NCBI RefSeq assembly: GCF_001687585.2
Contig: NZ_CP016537.2
Span: 282,001 to 346,000 of the forward strand
Length of the DNA: 64,000 bases
Source of the DNA: Planococcus halocryophilus
GTDB lineage: Bacteria; Bacillota; Bacilli; Bacillales_A; Planococcaceae
Direction of reading: 5' to 3'
Shown here: in pieces, positions 28,424 to 38,243 of the stretch
Numbering within the stretch: the first letter of the stretch is position 1
How the letters are laid out: every line of letters begins with the position of its first letter
Made by a program: the position numbers and the translations under genes
Notes under the pieces: generated by a model
The model's database searches: none
Told to the model about the DNA's origin: nothing
Seen by the model: the letters and a program-made list of their open reading frames with translations, nothing else

Positions 28424-29365
28424 ATGCCGAAGAAGTCGATGGGAATCCACCATATTACTGCAATTGTGGGAGATCCACAGGAGAATGTTGATTTTTATGC
28501 AGGTGTATTGGGTTTGCACCTAGTAAAGAAAACCGTTAATTTTGATGATCCAGAAACGTACCACTTGTATTTTGGTGACGAAACAGCAAAACCAGGGACT
28601 ATTATTACGTTTTTTCCTTGGGGAAATGCATACAAAGGGAAAATTGGTGATGGTCAAGTTGGCGTCACTACTTATGCGGTTCCCGTTGGTGCTTTAGCAT
28701 TCTGGGAAGAGAGACTGGAAAAATTCAACGTACCTTTTTCAAAAGAAACACGTTTTAAAGAACAGTATTTAGCATTTGATGACCCACATGGACTCCATTT
28801 GGAATTAGTTGAAAGACAAGAGGGAGAGTCAAATAGTTGGGAAACTCAAGGAGTAACAAAAAATGTGGCGATTAAAGGATTTGGTGGCGCAACATTGTAC
28901 ACAGCTAACGCAGAAAAAACGGCTGAGTTATTAGAAACGGTTATGGGTCTAGAAAGAGTTGAGGAAGAAGATGACTTATTGCGTTTCCGGGCAGCGAGTG
29001 AAATTGGAAATATGATTGATGTGAAATTATCTCCTGTTGGTGTAGGACAGATGGGAGTTGGAACGGTTCACCACATCGCTTGGCGTGCACAAGACGATGC
29101 CGACCAAATGGATTGGAAAGAACGAATAGAAACATACGGATTAGGTGTGACACCGGTTCAAGATCGCCAGTATTTTAACGCGATTTATTTCCGTGAATAT
29201 GGAGACATCTTATTTGAGATTGCGACAGACCCACCAGGATTTGCGATAGATGAATCACCGGATTCGTTAGGGGAAAACTTGATGCTACCGGAACAGTATG
29301 TACAGCATCGAAAAAATATTCAACGTCTATTACCGCCTATTCAAGTACGGAATTTGGATGAATAA
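28424..29365 (+). CDS. VOC-family ring-cleaving dioxygenase (MhqO-like)
   Basis: About 313 residues from ATG 28424 (AAAGGAG 9 bases upstream). It has two glyoxalase/VOC modules. The first starts GIHHITAIVGDPQENVDFY and carries HGLHLELVE; the second has VGTVHHIAWRAQDD and GDILFEIATDPPGF. His and Glu metal ligands are all present. This is the Bacillus MhqO/MhqA group, which opens hydroquinone or catechol rings and often answers quinone stress. The regulator MhqR is not adjacent. Monocistronic. Confidence 0.87.
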   Translation: MPKKSMGIHHITAIVGDPQENVDFYAGVLGLHLVKKTVNFDDPETYHLYFGDETAKPGTIITFFPWGNAYKGKIGDGQVGVTTYAVPVGALAFWEERLEKFNVPFSKETRFKEQYLAFDDPHGLHLELVERQEGESNSWETQGVTKNVAIKGFGGATLYTANAEKTAELLETVMGLERVEEEDDLLRFRAASEIGNMIDVKLSPVGVGQMGVGTVHHIAWRAQDDADQMDWKERIETYGLGVTPVQDRQYFNAIYFREYGDILFEIATDPPGFAIDESPDSLGENLMLPEQYVQHRKNIQRLLPPIQVRNLDE

Positions 29366-29406
29366 AAAAGAAGCATCTCTGAGTTTGTCTCAGAGGTGCT
29401 TCTTTA
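29366..29406. terminator. Bidirectional terminator between the VOC gene and prodh
   Basis: 17-bp stem from AAAGAAGCATCTCTGAG to CTCAGAGGTGCTTCTTT with one G-U pair, A-rich before and T-rich after. Confidence 0.9.
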
Positions 29407-29409
29407 TGG

Positions 29410-30318
29410 TTATTTCGAAATCATGCTTCTTAACATCAAATTGATGTTTTGAGGTCTTTCAGCGAGTCTTCTCATATAGTATGCATACCAGTCCTGTCCA
29501 AAAGGAACATAGGTTGTAAAAGCATAACCTTCTTTGGCTAAGTCTTTTTGCATTTCAGAACGAAAACCATATAACATCTGAAATTCAAAGCGATTCAGAG
29601 GAATGTTTTCTTCTTTTACGAATGCTTTTACTTTTTCAATAATATGGTGATCATGTGTGGCAATCGAAGTAAATCCAGGAGATTGAAGATGAATCTTAAT
29701 GAGCTTTAAATAATTTTCATCGACTTCGTGCTTTTCCTGGAACGAAACTTCTGAACTTTCTTTATAAGCACCTTTTACTAGGCGAAGTCGAACGTCTTTT
29801 AAGGTTTCCAAATCTTTTTCAGATCGATACAAATAGGCTTGGATAACTGTACCCACATTCTCATACTCTGCACGTAAGGCTTCAAGTATATCGAGTGTTT
29901 GTTGTAAGTGATCATAATCTTCCATATCTAAGTTAATGAAGATGTCATAGCGGGAAGCTTCTGCTAGGATTTCCTGAATGTTTTTTAAGCAAAAATCAAA
30001 ATCCACATCCAACCCAATCTGAGTCAGTTTCACAGACATATGCGCATTTACTCCGTAAATTTGTATGGATTCAAGTGTCTTGATTATAGCCTCTTTGGCT
30101 TTTGTTGCTTCTTCTTTTGTGTGAACAAATTCACCAAGACTATCGATTGTTGCACTAATACCATTGGCATTCAGTTCCTTTACTGACTGCATCATGCTGG
30201 CGATGTCAGTTCCGGCGACGACTTTTCCGGCCCCTAATTTCAGTCCCCATTTTTTGGCTGCACTATTTAGTGGTTGGTTTTTGGACAATGCAATAAAGAA
30301 ATTTTTTGTTACACCCAC
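29410..30318 (-). CDS. Proline dehydrogenase
   Basis: 302 residues, a single-domain FAD enzyme (PutB/FadM type) that oxidises proline to pyrroline-5-carboxylate. A TIM barrel with FAD- and substrate-binding segments is visible: YLYRSEKDLE, RLVKGAYKE, TSIATHDHHII, FEFQMLYGFRSE and the C-terminal YYMRRLAERPQN, whose Arg pair binds the proline carboxylate. The start is GTG after GGGGG. The P5C dehydrogenase gene is not next to it. A cre-like palindrome lies just upstream, so CcpA control is possible. Confidence 0.93.
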   Translation of the reverse strand: MGVTKNFFIALSKNQPLNSAAKKWGLKLGAGKVVAGTDIASMMQSVKELNANGISATIDSLGEFVHTKEEATKAKEAIIKTLESIQIYGVNAHMSVKLTQIGLDVDFDFCLKNIQEILAEASRYDIFINLDMEDYDHLQQTLDILEALRAEYENVGTVIQAYLYRSEKDLETLKDVRLRLVKGAYKESSEVSFQEKHEVDENYLKLIKIHLQSPGFTSIATHDHHIIEKVKAFVKEENIPLNRFEFQMLYGFRSEMQKDLAKEGYAFTTYVPFGQDWYAYYMRRLAERPQNINLMLRSMISK

Positions 30319-30337
30319 TTTTAATTCCCCCTATACT

Positions 30338-30353
30338 GTTAAAGCGCTTTGCA
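30338..30353 (-). promoter_or_regulatory. Possible cre (CcpA) site before the proline dehydrogenase gene
   Basis: The perfect palindrome AAAGCGCTTT (30341-30350) matches the centre of catabolite-responsive elements, 23 bases upstream of the GTG start. The outer TG/CA positions are only partly conserved. Confidence 0.5.
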
Positions 30354-30611
30354 TTCAGATAAGCTTTCATACAGGAATGTCCTGTTTAATAAGATCGTCT
30401 ATATTCCAAGGGAGTTCATGTATAATCCTTTGTTATCTCAGAGCATATCACATATTTACTGAAAACTAAAAATATGAGGAAATATAGGGTTTTACAAAAG
30501 CCCTGTGTTTATCAATTTAAGGTTACTTGGAAAATATGAAATTAGAAAATATAAGGATGCAAAAAAGTGTAGAATAGAACAAGCGATTGAAGATAAATGG
30601 AGGAGGATAAA

Positions 30612-32021
30612 ATGAATCGAAAAGCTGCCACAAGCTTTATATTCTCAGTTACAGGATATGGTTTGGTGCATTTTATCACCTATTTTTATGAAAGTGCATT
30701 ATTAACTTTAATGCTTTCAGTGTTGGGTGTGGTGCTCCTGATTTTCACTGCCATCCTACTGCCTTTTAAGAAGGTTCAATTACAAATGTGGTTAGTGATT
30801 ATGGCTATAGCTGTGTTATTTTTCACGAGCGACTCGTTTGGCGGGGACTTAGTCAAAGGGTTGCAACAAATGAGAAATTTGGTTGGTCTGTTATTAGTTG
30901 TGCCAATGATTAGCTGGGTTTTAAAAGAAGAGCCTTATATAGAAGAAATTATGAGTTACGCTCATAACTTTTTAAATCAAAGCCAGAAATTTTATTTTGG
31001 TCTTATGGCAATGACGCAAGTGATTTCTCATTTCCTACTATTTGGCGTTGTGCCGATGATGTATCATTTTATCGATACTTTTTTAAAGGATCATAAAGGA
31101 GAAGCGTGGGAAAACTTTAAAGGAACTGCAATTCTCCGTGGTTTTGGACTTTCTACATTATGGGTAATTAGTATTCCGAGCTTCATTTTTGCGGTAGAGG
31201 CGTTGGATGCGACACTTTGGAAGTCCATGGTGCTGGGATTTGTCTTTGCGTTAGCGGGCACCGTTTTATCGGTAATCTTTTCTTATTATCAAGAAAAGAA
31301 ATACGGAGTAGACTTTTCAGGTATTTTAGGAGATGAAATTGAAAAGGCTATGAAAAATTCTCGGAATCAGGGAAAGTGGAATAAAGATGTAGCGGAATTT
31401 GTCTTTCTGTTTATTTCTTTGTTCGGAACCATTTTCTTTATTCACGAAATTACAGGGCTCGAGTTTTTGCTAACCATCCCGTTAGTCATACTCATATGGA
31501 CCTTTCTTTATTTTCTTATTAAAAGAAGAATGCCGAGTTTTGTTAGGGAAAGCCAGTATTATTTTTCAAAAGGAATCGCAAAACAAGCTCAACAATACAG
31601 TATTTTAGTTGCTGCAGGCTTACTGATTTATATTTTAAATCAGTCGAATGTTGGGGAGTATGTTATCAATGGCATGAACTTTTTGACTGGGATAATTCCT
31701 CTGCTAAATATATTGTTTCTATTACCGTTTATTGTGATTTTACTTGGTTTTATCGGGTTAGGTCCGTTACCAGTCATCGTATTAGTAACAGGGATACTAG
31801 AAGCTATCCCGTTTCCATACCCGCCGGAATTGGTCGTGTTAGCAGTTACGTCTGGAAGTGTGATTTCCATTATTTTATCGCCTTTTGTCATGCCGGTGAT
31901 TATATTAAGTAGTGTCAACGGATTAAGTGGTGTTCGCAACGGTCTCCAGTTCAATTTAAAGTTCGCTATTGCTTTTTATGTGATGGTCCAATTATTTATT
32001 CAAACCGTCATTCATTTATAG
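30612..32021 (+). CDS. Polytopic membrane protein, putative ion/anion permease
   Basis: 469 residues with about 11-12 transmembrane helices. The start at 30612 has GGAGGAGG upstream. The C-terminal half has GLGPLPVIVLVTGILEAI and SGSVISIILSPFVMPVIILS, with helix breaks rich in Pro and Gly like the pore hairpins of the ion-transporter superfamily (ArsB/NhaD/DctM-like). I cannot name the family or substrate. It stands alone between a divergent proline dehydrogenase gene and a perfect terminator. Confidence 0.6.
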   Translation: MNRKAATSFIFSVTGYGLVHFITYFYESALLTLMLSVLGVVLLIFTAILLPFKKVQLQMWLVIMAIAVLFFTSDSFGGDLVKGLQQMRNLVGLLLVVPMISWVLKEEPYIEEIMSYAHNFLNQSQKFYFGLMAMTQVISHFLLFGVVPMMYHFIDTFLKDHKGEAWENFKGTAILRGFGLSTLWVISIPSFIFAVEALDATLWKSMVLGFVFALAGTVLSVIFSYYQEKKYGVDFSGILGDEIEKAMKNSRNQGKWNKDVAEFVFLFISLFGTIFFIHEITGLEFLLTIPLVILIWTFLYFLIKRRMPSFVRESQYYFSKGIAKQAQQYSILVAAGLLIYILNQSNVGEYVINGMNFLTGIIPLLNILFLLPFIVILLGFIGLGPLPVIVLVTGILEAIPFPYPPELVVLAVTSGSVISIILSPFVMPVIILSSVNGLSGVRNGLQFNLKFAIAFYVMVQLFIQTVIHL

Positions 32022-32026
32022 TGAAA

Positions 32027-32074
32027 TTTAAAATGCACGTAAAAGTCTTTCCAAGCTTTTACGTGCATTTTAAA
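32027..32074 (+). terminator. Perfect 19-bp terminator hairpin
   Basis: 32027-32045 pairs fully with 32056-32074; the ends are AT-rich, giving termination on either strand. Confidence 0.82.
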
Positions 32075-32193
32075 AGTTCAAAAGAAGAGACATTGAAAGC
32101 CTGTTACCCATGGCGTATAATTCGAAATAACTGAATATTAAAAATGTCGAGCGTGTATAATGGGTAAAAGTAAAGGTGAAGTCCTAAAACGAT

Positions 32194-32225
32194 AAAAACC
32201 GCCACTTAAACGTGGCGGTTTCCTT
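32194..32225 (-). terminator. Terminator after aroK
   Basis: 10-bp stem 32196-32205 / 32212-32221; on the minus strand it continues into TTTTTATCG. Confidence 0.88.
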
Positions 32226-32226
32226 T

Positions 32227-32787
32227 TTATTTTGGTTGAGGCGCATGAATCTCCCAAGATAATTTCAGCGCATCTGCCAAATAATCTGCAGCTTCTTCAG
32301 CTTTAAAGTTATCGATTTGAAATTTAGAATGATTTAGTGAGTAACTATTTTGTCGTTCGAGAAATAGCGATTTGATATCTTCAAGAGATCGTCCTTTTAA
32401 AAGAGGGCGGTTATCAGTAAGGATGTGGATGCGGTCTTTCCAAGATTCCCATGAAATATCGAGAAATAGGACAATGCAATTGTTCATGCAAATATCTTGA
32501 ATTTCCTTTTGTAAAAAGGCACCGCCACCAACAGATATAATGTTGAGAGGTTGTTGGCTGTATTTCTCAATCAGTTCCTTTTCTTTAGCACGAAAAACCT
32601 GTTCGCCATAGTGCTCGAATATTTGTGGAATTGGCATAGCAAACTCTTTCTCGATTTCAGCATCGATATCTACAAAATTGCGATAAAGTTTTTGGGCTAG
32701 TAACTTTCCGACAGTAGTTTTTCCAACACCCATAAAACCGATACACACAATACTTTTTTCGCGGATAGATAAACCGAAGTTTCTCAT
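32227..32787 (-). CDS. aroK: Shikimate kinase
   Basis: 186 residues (ATG 32787, AAGG upstream; TTG 32793 is an alternative). It phosphorylates shikimate at O3 in the chorismate pathway. The Walker A loop is GFMGVGKTTVGK, VDIDAEIEKEF is the shikimate-binding Asp segment, FRAKEKELI supplies the substrate Arg, ISVGGGAFL is the GGG motif and TDNRPLLKGRS the lid. Other aro genes are not adjacent. Confidence 0.94.
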   Translation of the reverse strand: MRNFGLSIREKSIVCIGFMGVGKTTVGKLLAQKLYRNFVDIDAEIEKEFAMPIPQIFEHYGEQVFRAKEKELIEKYSQQPLNIISVGGGAFLQKEIQDICMNNCIVLFLDISWESWKDRIHILTDNRPLLKGRSLEDIKSLFLERQNSYSLNHSKFQIDNFKAEEAADYLADALKLSWEIHAPQPK

Positions 32788-32975
32788 GGACAACCTTCTT
32801 TCTCTTTGGAGTGATTAGTCGGGTTCATAGCCTACTTTACCTTATCTGTATTAAAAATTCATCGGGTTAGTTGAATATATAAGTTTTATCGCTAAAGTCG
32901 TATTCAAATGTATTTAAAAGAATGGTCCTGAAATGTTGTTAAGTAGAAGAAGTATTTAGTCGAGGAGGTAGTTTG

Positions 32976-34016
32976 ATGGCAACGAGTTATATATTGACAG
33001 GATCGTATGCATCCGAAAGCGAGCCAGGTATTAAACTGTGGGAATTTGAAAAGAACAACGGTAAGTTAATCGAGTTAACAAATATTGTAGGCATTGAACG
33101 TCCTTCGTTTCTCGCTGTCCATCCAAATGGTACGAGTTTTGTTGCGACAAGCGAAGTGGGGAATGGTGAGCTTGTTAGTTATTGGATTCATCCAACTACA
33201 AAAAAAATGATGGAAATCAATCGGCAATCTTCGAATGGTGATCACCCAGCTCATGTTACCATCGATGAAACGGGAAATTGGCTATTGTCCGTTACTTATT
33301 CAGGAGCAACTATTAATGTTCACCCTCTCTTGGCAGATGGAGCAATTGGTGATTTAGCGTTTTCTATAAAGCACGAAGGTTCTGGGCCAAATAAGGAAAG
33401 ACAAGATGCGGCTCATCCCCATTCAATTATTCAAGTTCCAGGCAAAAATTTATTTCTGGTATCCGATTTGGGAACGGATACCATCACCACCTATAAATTA
33501 GATGCTGATAAAGGAGAGTTGACGCTTCGGTATATAGTACAAACAGAAGCAGGTGCAGGACCGCGTCATTTAAGTTTTCACCCTACAATGCCTTTCGTCT
33601 ATTCAGTAAATGAACTGAATTCTACATTAATGGTCTATAAAATTAGTCATGAAGGGCAATTGGAATTTATTCAATTATTGCCGTTAGTACCAGATAGCTA
33701 TGAAGGGGAAAATACGAGTGCAGAAATCGCAGTATCGAGCGATGGGAGTTTTGTATATGCATCAAATCGAGGACACGACAGTATTGCTTCTTTCGCCGTT
33801 CAAGCTAATGGAACTTTAGAAAATTTAGGATTAGCAGGATCTGGTGGAGAAGGACCAAGACACTTTGGTATTATGCCAGAAAATGATTGGTTAATTGTAA
33901 CGAATGAAAATTCACATACGCTAACCGTTTTAAAGATGGGGCAGACGGGTACACCTTGCGCAGTTGAAAATATTATCCAAACGACAGCTCCTGTTTGTAT
34001 CAAAGTAATTAAATAA
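32976..34016 (+). CDS. pgl: 6-phosphogluconolactonase, YkgB-type beta-propeller
   Basis: 346 residues from ATG 32976 (GAGGAGG upstream). A seven-bladed propeller is suggested by repeating blades such as RPSFLAVHPNGTSFVA, GPRHLSFHPTMPFVY and EGPRHFGIMPENDWLIV, with conserved HPHS near residue 147. This is the lactonase/3-carboxymuconate-cyclase-like family, of which B. subtilis YkgB is the 6-phosphogluconolactonase of the pentose phosphate pathway. The role is by family. A terminator follows. Confidence 0.85.
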   Translation: MATSYILTGSYASESEPGIKLWEFEKNNGKLIELTNIVGIERPSFLAVHPNGTSFVATSEVGNGELVSYWIHPTTKKMMEINRQSSNGDHPAHVTIDETGNWLLSVTYSGATINVHPLLADGAIGDLAFSIKHEGSGPNKERQDAAHPHSIIQVPGKNLFLVSDLGTDTITTYKLDADKGELTLRYIVQTEAGAGPRHLSFHPTMPFVYSVNELNSTLMVYKISHEGQLEFIQLLPLVPDSYEGENTSAEIAVSSDGSFVYASNRGHDSIASFAVQANGTLENLGLAGSGGEGPRHFGIMPENDWLIVTNENSHTLTVLKMGQTGTPCAVENIIQTTAPVCIKVIK

Positions 34017-34032
34017 AGGTATCATAAGACGA

Positions 34033-34086
34033 AAGAAACACCTAAAATCGAAGGTCTAAAACCTGACGAATTTAGGTGTTTCTTTT
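34033..34086. terminator. Terminator between convergent pgl and the 109-aa gene
   Basis: AAGAAACACCTAAA (34033-34046) pairs with TTTAGGTGTTTCTT (34071-34084), with T-rich flanks on both strands. Confidence 0.8.
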
Positions 34087-34416
34087 TTACCAATCCTTGG
34101 ATTCTTTTTCAATAATGCCGAGCTCTTTCATAAGGCGCGTAAAACCACTATCGCGATTTCCTGCAAAAGCGATTTCAGTGCAAGTGGAATGGGGGGGGTA
34201 ATTAAGCTCTTGAGCCTTTTCTAACGTGGCTTCTTCTAAAAAATTTGTAGCGTCAGCCTCTTCAAAACAAGAAGGTGCGATATACGTTCTGTACGTATGT
34301 TCAAGTATTACACGACTTTCCGGTGCTGGTTCATTTTCTCTTGGTAAAAAAAACAAGAGCAACAACACTGCGACAGCTAATAACAGAGCACTCATCCAAA
34401 TTTCTTTCTTTTTCAT
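34087..34416 (-). CDS. Small single-pass membrane protein next to sco
   Basis: 109 residues. One N-terminal transmembrane helix (about 6-24) is followed by an outward soluble domain with two cysteines (APSCFEEAD and STCTEIAF) that could form a disulfide or bind metal. It starts 4 bases after the stop of the Sco gene, so the two are one operon. A run of eight Cs in the coding strand (34191-34198, encoding YPPH) is unusual and slip-prone. I know no family name; a role alongside Sco in oxidase assembly is inferred from position only. Confidence 0.65.
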   Translation of the reverse strand: MKKKEIWMSALLLAVAVLLLLFFLPRENEPAPESRVILEHTYRTYIAPSCFEEADATNFLEEATLEKAQELNYPPHSTCTEIAFAGNRDSGFTRLMKELGIIEKESKDW

Positions 34417-34420
34417 AAAG

Positions 34421-35008
34421 TTAGTCCTCCGTCAGTAAAATTTCCACATCCGCCAGAATTTCTTCTACTGGTGGATTTAAACCTTCATAAGATTTCATAA
34501 TCACACCTTCTTGGTTGACCAAGTAAAAATAAGTGCCATGAATCACTTGATCATCATTTTCAGGTTTTCTCGCTAAAGTTTGGAAATTATGCATCGCGAA
34601 ATCATCAATTTCTTGTGGCGTGTAGCCTGTCAGCATGTTCCAAGTCGATAAATCTGCCCCATAATTTTCAGCATAGGATTTTAAAACTTCGGGTTTATCA
34701 AACAAAGGATCAACACTAAATGAAACAATTTGAACGTCCAACCCTTGTTCTTTTAACTGTTCTTGCAAACCTGTCATATTTGACATCATCGGCAAACAAA
34801 CAGTTGTGCAATTAGTAAAGACAAAATCGGCTAGCCATACTTTGCCTTCTAAGTCGGCTAAACCAAACTCTTTATTGTTTTGGTTAGTAAATGTAAAATC
34901 GTCAATCTTCCATTCAAGCGGATCTTCAATACTCGGACTACATGCGCCCAGAAAAATGCTGAACAATACAGCTAATAATAGATTTTTATATTTTTGCAAA
35001 AACGTCAA
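34421..35008 (-). CDS. Sco1/SenC-family copper chaperone lipoprotein
   Basis: 195 residues. Signal peptide with lipobox FLGACS, then a thioredoxin-like fold. The copper ligands are visible: CTTVC in FVFTNCTTVCLPMM and the distal His in DQVIHGTYFYL. This is BsSco (YpmQ), which helps build the CuA centre of cytochrome c oxidase. It is followed by the 109-aa membrane protein gene. Start ATG with AGAGAGG upstream. Confidence 0.93.
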   Translation of the reverse strand: MTFLQKYKNLLLAVLFSIFLGACSPSIEDPLEWKIDDFTFTNQNNKEFGLADLEGKVWLADFVFTNCTTVCLPMMSNMTGLQEQLKEQGLDVQIVSFSVDPLFDKPEVLKSYAENYGADLSTWNMLTGYTPQEIDDFAMHNFQTLARKPENDDQVIHGTYFYLVNQEGVIMKSYEGLNPPVEEILADVEILLTED

Positions 35009-35236
35009 CCTCTCTTTCGATAAACGGTTACCTTCCTAAGCGTAGTGGATATTCTCTTTTCAAACAAGAGCATAAGTAGAAAGAAATGTGTAGACATTTC
35101 GAACAGATAGACTTTGAAATTTTTGAATTTAACTAAATTTTTGAATAATCAAGTATCTTAACAAGGGATTTACATATCTTTTGTAGAATTAAAAGAGACA
35201 CGGCAACGGAACCGTTAAAATTCTGGAGGTGTGAAA

Positions 35237-37102
35237 ATGAATAAATCGATAATCCAGCTTACACAGGACAAGTTGGAAGTGTTCCATGCTGGACAGATGA
35301 AAGATGCATATCGTTATTTTGGGGCGCATACATCTGCGGGTCAAACAAGTTTCACACTGTGGGTTCCAGAAGTGATTAAAGTATCAGTAGCTTATACAGA
35401 ACCAGAAAGTTTAACAGAAGAGATATTCCAAATGGAGCAGCACCCTTTAGATGCGACAATTTGGCAAGTCCAAGTGCCGCGAAAGCTAACTGGATATGCC
35501 TATGAATATATCCTCGAAACGCCAGACGGAGAAATTTTGAGGAAAGCGGACCCTTATGCTCAAGCGAGTGAAAAGCGACCGGAAACCAAGTCGATCGTAG
35601 TTGAAGCCTCTAAGCATACATGGTCAAAAGCCGTATTACAGCAAAAAATACTTCAAAACAAAAATCATTTTGAAAAACCTATGGCTATATATGAACTACA
35701 TATCGGAACATGGAAACGCAACGCTCAAGGTGATTTTTTGAACTACCGTGAATTGGCAGCGGAACTGATTCCCTACGTCTTGGAAATGGGCTTTACTCAC
35801 ATAGAAATTTTGCCGATAACAGAACATCCATTAGATGAATCTTGGGGTTATCAAACGACGGGATATTTTGCCCCAACGAGTCGTTATGGTACGAGTGATG
35901 ATTTGAAATACTTTATTGCCCAGTGTGCAGAAAATAAGATCGGCTTGATATTAGATTGGATTCCAGGGCATTTCTGTGTCGACGAGCATGCTTTAGCACG
36001 ATTTAACGGGAATTATTTGTATGAAAGTGAGATAGAGGACCGACGTATGAATCCGGATTGGGGCACCTTAAATTTTGATGTAACAAAAGGAGAAGTTGCG
36101 AGTTTTCTCCTATCGAGTAGTCATTACTGGCTAGAAGAATTTAAATTTGATGGCTTTCGGATGGATGCGCTAATTTGTTTGTTATTTGTTCCGAACGTAG
36201 AAGAGCGGCAACCCAATCAGCAAGGAACTGCTTTTTTACAGAAATTAACGAATAACTTAAAAGAATTTCATCCTGAAGTGATATTAATTGCAGAGGATGC
36301 CTGGAATTATCCGAAAGTGACACATGATGTTGCAAAAGGAGGAATCGGATTTCATTATAAGTGGAATTTCGGTTGGATGCGAGACACACTTGACTATATG
36401 GAAGTACAGCCCTCAAAGCGCTCTGAAGTACATGGGAAAATGAATTTTTCTTTAATGTATCAGTATGAAGAACGTTATCTTCTTGCACTTTCTCATGATG
36501 AAGTGGTAAATGGTGAAGCTTCTTTACTAAACAAACTTCCCGGAACACTCGATGAGCGATTTTTGCAACTACGATTACTGCTAGGTTTCTGGGTAGCTCA
36601 TCCTGGTAAAAAATTGCTGTTTATGGGTCAAGAATTCGGTCATTTCGAAGAGTGGGAATTCAAACCCGAATTGGATTGGGCATCTTTAGAAACTGAAAAT
36701 CATAAAAAAATGGCAGATTTCACAAAAAAATTATTGGCTTTTTATAAAACAGAAATGGCCTTTTTTGAATTAGATGACCATCCAGATGGCTTTTCCTGGA
36801 TTGATGCGGATAATCATCGACAAAGTGTGGCTGCTTTTATCCGGAGGGGAAGAATGGAACAGGACGAATGCATCGTCGTTTGTAACTTCTCGGACCGTAA
36901 TTATGAGAACTTTCAATTAGGTGTTCCGAAATACGCCGATTATGAAAAGATTTTTACCACAAGCGATAGTGACCAGAAACTCATTGTTGATGCGGTAGAT
37001 GAACCGAGCGATGACTTACCATATTCTATCCGAATGAATTTGCCTGCATTTACGATGAGTATATGGAAACAAAAAAGAATGGGAGTGAAGCATAATGAAT
37101 AA
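35237..37102 (+). CDS. glgB: 1,4-alpha-glucan branching enzyme
   Basis: 621 residues (ATG 35237, TGGAGG upstream). An N-terminal CBM48 (about 25-125) leads into the GH13 barrel. The catalytic nucleophile Asp is in GFRMDALI, the acid Glu in [10 protein letters not shown] and the transition-state Asp in [15 protein letters not shown]-like segments and a C-terminal beta domain follow. It adds alpha-1,6 branches to glycogen. First gene of glgBCDAP; it overlaps glgC by 8 bases. Confidence 0.96.
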   Translation: MNKSIIQLTQDKLEVFHAGQMKDAYRYFGAHTSAGQTSFTLWVPEVIKVSVAYTEPESLTEEIFQMEQHPLDATIWQVQVPRKLTGYAYEYILETPDGEILRKADPYAQASEKRPETKSIVVEASKHTWSKAVLQQKILQNKNHFEKPMAIYELHIGTWKRNAQGDFLNYRELAAELIPYVLEMGFTHIEILPITEHPLDESWGYQTTGYFAPTSRYGTSDDLKYFIAQCAENKIGLILDWIPGHFCVDEHALARFNGNYLYESEIEDRRMNPDWGTLNFDVTKGEVASFLLSSSHYWLEEFKFDGFRMDALICLLFVPNVEERQPNQQGTAFLQKLTNNLKEFHPEVILIAEDAWNYPKVTHDVAKGGIGFHYKWNFGWMRDTLDYMEVQPSKRSEVHGKMNFSLMYQYEERYLLALSHDEVVNGEASLLNKLPGTLDERFLQLRLLLGFWVAHPGKKLLFMGQEFGHFEEWEFKPELDWASLETENHKKMADFTKKLLAFYKTEMAFFELDDHPDGFSWIDADNHRQSVAAFIRRGRMEQDECIVVCNFSDRNYENFQLGVPKYADYEKIFTTSDSDQKLIVDAVDEPSDDLPYSIRMNLPAFTMSIWKQKRMGVKHNE

Positions 37103-38243
37103 CAAAGTAGTTGCGATGCTTTTAGCAGGCGGACAAGGAAGTCGATTAAAATCATTAACATACACAATAGCTAAACCAGCACTTCCGTTTGGAGGGAAGT
37201 ACCGAATTATCGACTTTCCTTTATCCAATTGTACCAATTCAGGAATCGATACCGTCGGCGTTTTGACACAATATCAGCCGCATGTTCTGCATTCCTATAT
37301 AGGACTTGGCACGCCGTGGGATTTAGATCGACGCAATGGCGGAGTAACGATGCTTCCTCCTTTCGCAGAAATAGATGGGAATAAATGGTACGCAGGAACT
37401 GCAAGCGCAATTTATCAAAATATCACTTTTCTTCAGTCATGTGATCCGGAGTATGTATTGATTCTATCTGGTGATCACATTTACAAAATGGACTATGAAG
37501 TATTAGTTGATTACCACAAAGAACATGATGCAGATGTAACCATTTCGGTACTAGAAGTGCCATGGGAAGAAGCGAGTCGGTTTGGAGTTATTAACGTCGA
37601 TGATGACATGAAAGTTTTGGAGTTTGACGAGAAACCAGAAAATCCAAAAAGCAATTTAGCTTCAATGGGTGTTTATGTATTTACATGGAAAAAACTAAAA
37701 GAATATTTGGAAGCAGATAATGTGATTGAAGCATCGTCCCATGACTTTGGGAAAGACATTCTTCCGGCGATGATGGAAAATGGCGAAAAAATGATTGCTT
37801 ATCCATTTAAAGGATATTGGAAAGACGTAGGAACTGTTGATAGCTTCTGGGAAGCGAACATGGATTTGCTTGATTTGAATTCGGGCTTAAACTTGCATGA
37901 TTCCGGCTGGCGTATTTATTCGTCAAATCCACAGCTTCCTCCGCAATTCATTAACAAAACGGGTAACGTACAATCCTCTATGGTAAACGAGGGATGTGTA
38001 ATTTCTGGGGAAGTGACAAAATCTATTATCTTCCAAAAAGTAGTCATTGAAGAAAATACTCAAATTTCGGAAAGTGTCATCATGAGTGGGGCGACTATTC
38101 ATAAAGGTGCCAAACTTCACCGTGCTATTGTCCCGCCTAAATTTGAAGTACCAGAAGGGTTCGAGATTATTGGTCAGCAAGACGAAGTGGTTCTCTTAAC
38201 AGACGAAGAAGTAGAAAAATGGAAGGAGCGTGGCGAACAATGA
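37095..38243 (+). CDS. glgC: Glucose-1-phosphate adenylyltransferase, catalytic subunit
   Basis: 382 residues. It makes ADP-glucose, the committed step of glycogen synthesis. The nucleotide-binding loop [34 protein letters not shown] and the catalytic [11 protein letters not shown] are intact. The left-handed beta-helix region (about 290-365) is present. It overlaps glgB and glgD on either side. Confidence 0.96.
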   Translation: MNNKVVAMLLAGGQGSRLKSLTYTIAKPALPFGGKYRIIDFPLSNCTNSGIDTVGVLTQYQPHVLHSYIGLGTPWDLDRRNGGVTMLPPFAEIDGNKWYAGTASAIYQNITFLQSCDPEYVLILSGDHIYKMDYEVLVDYHKEHDADVTISVLEVPWEEASRFGVINVDDDMKVLEFDEKPENPKSNLASMGVYVFTWKKLKEYLEADNVIEASSHDFGKDILPAMMENGEKMIAYPFKGYWKDVGTVDSFWEANMDLLDLNSGLNLHDSGWRIYSSNPQLPPQFINKTGNVQSSMVNEGCVISGEVTKSIIFQKVVIEENTQISESVIMSGATIHKGAKLHRAIVPPKFEVPEGFEIIGQQDEVVLLTDEEVEKWKERGEQ

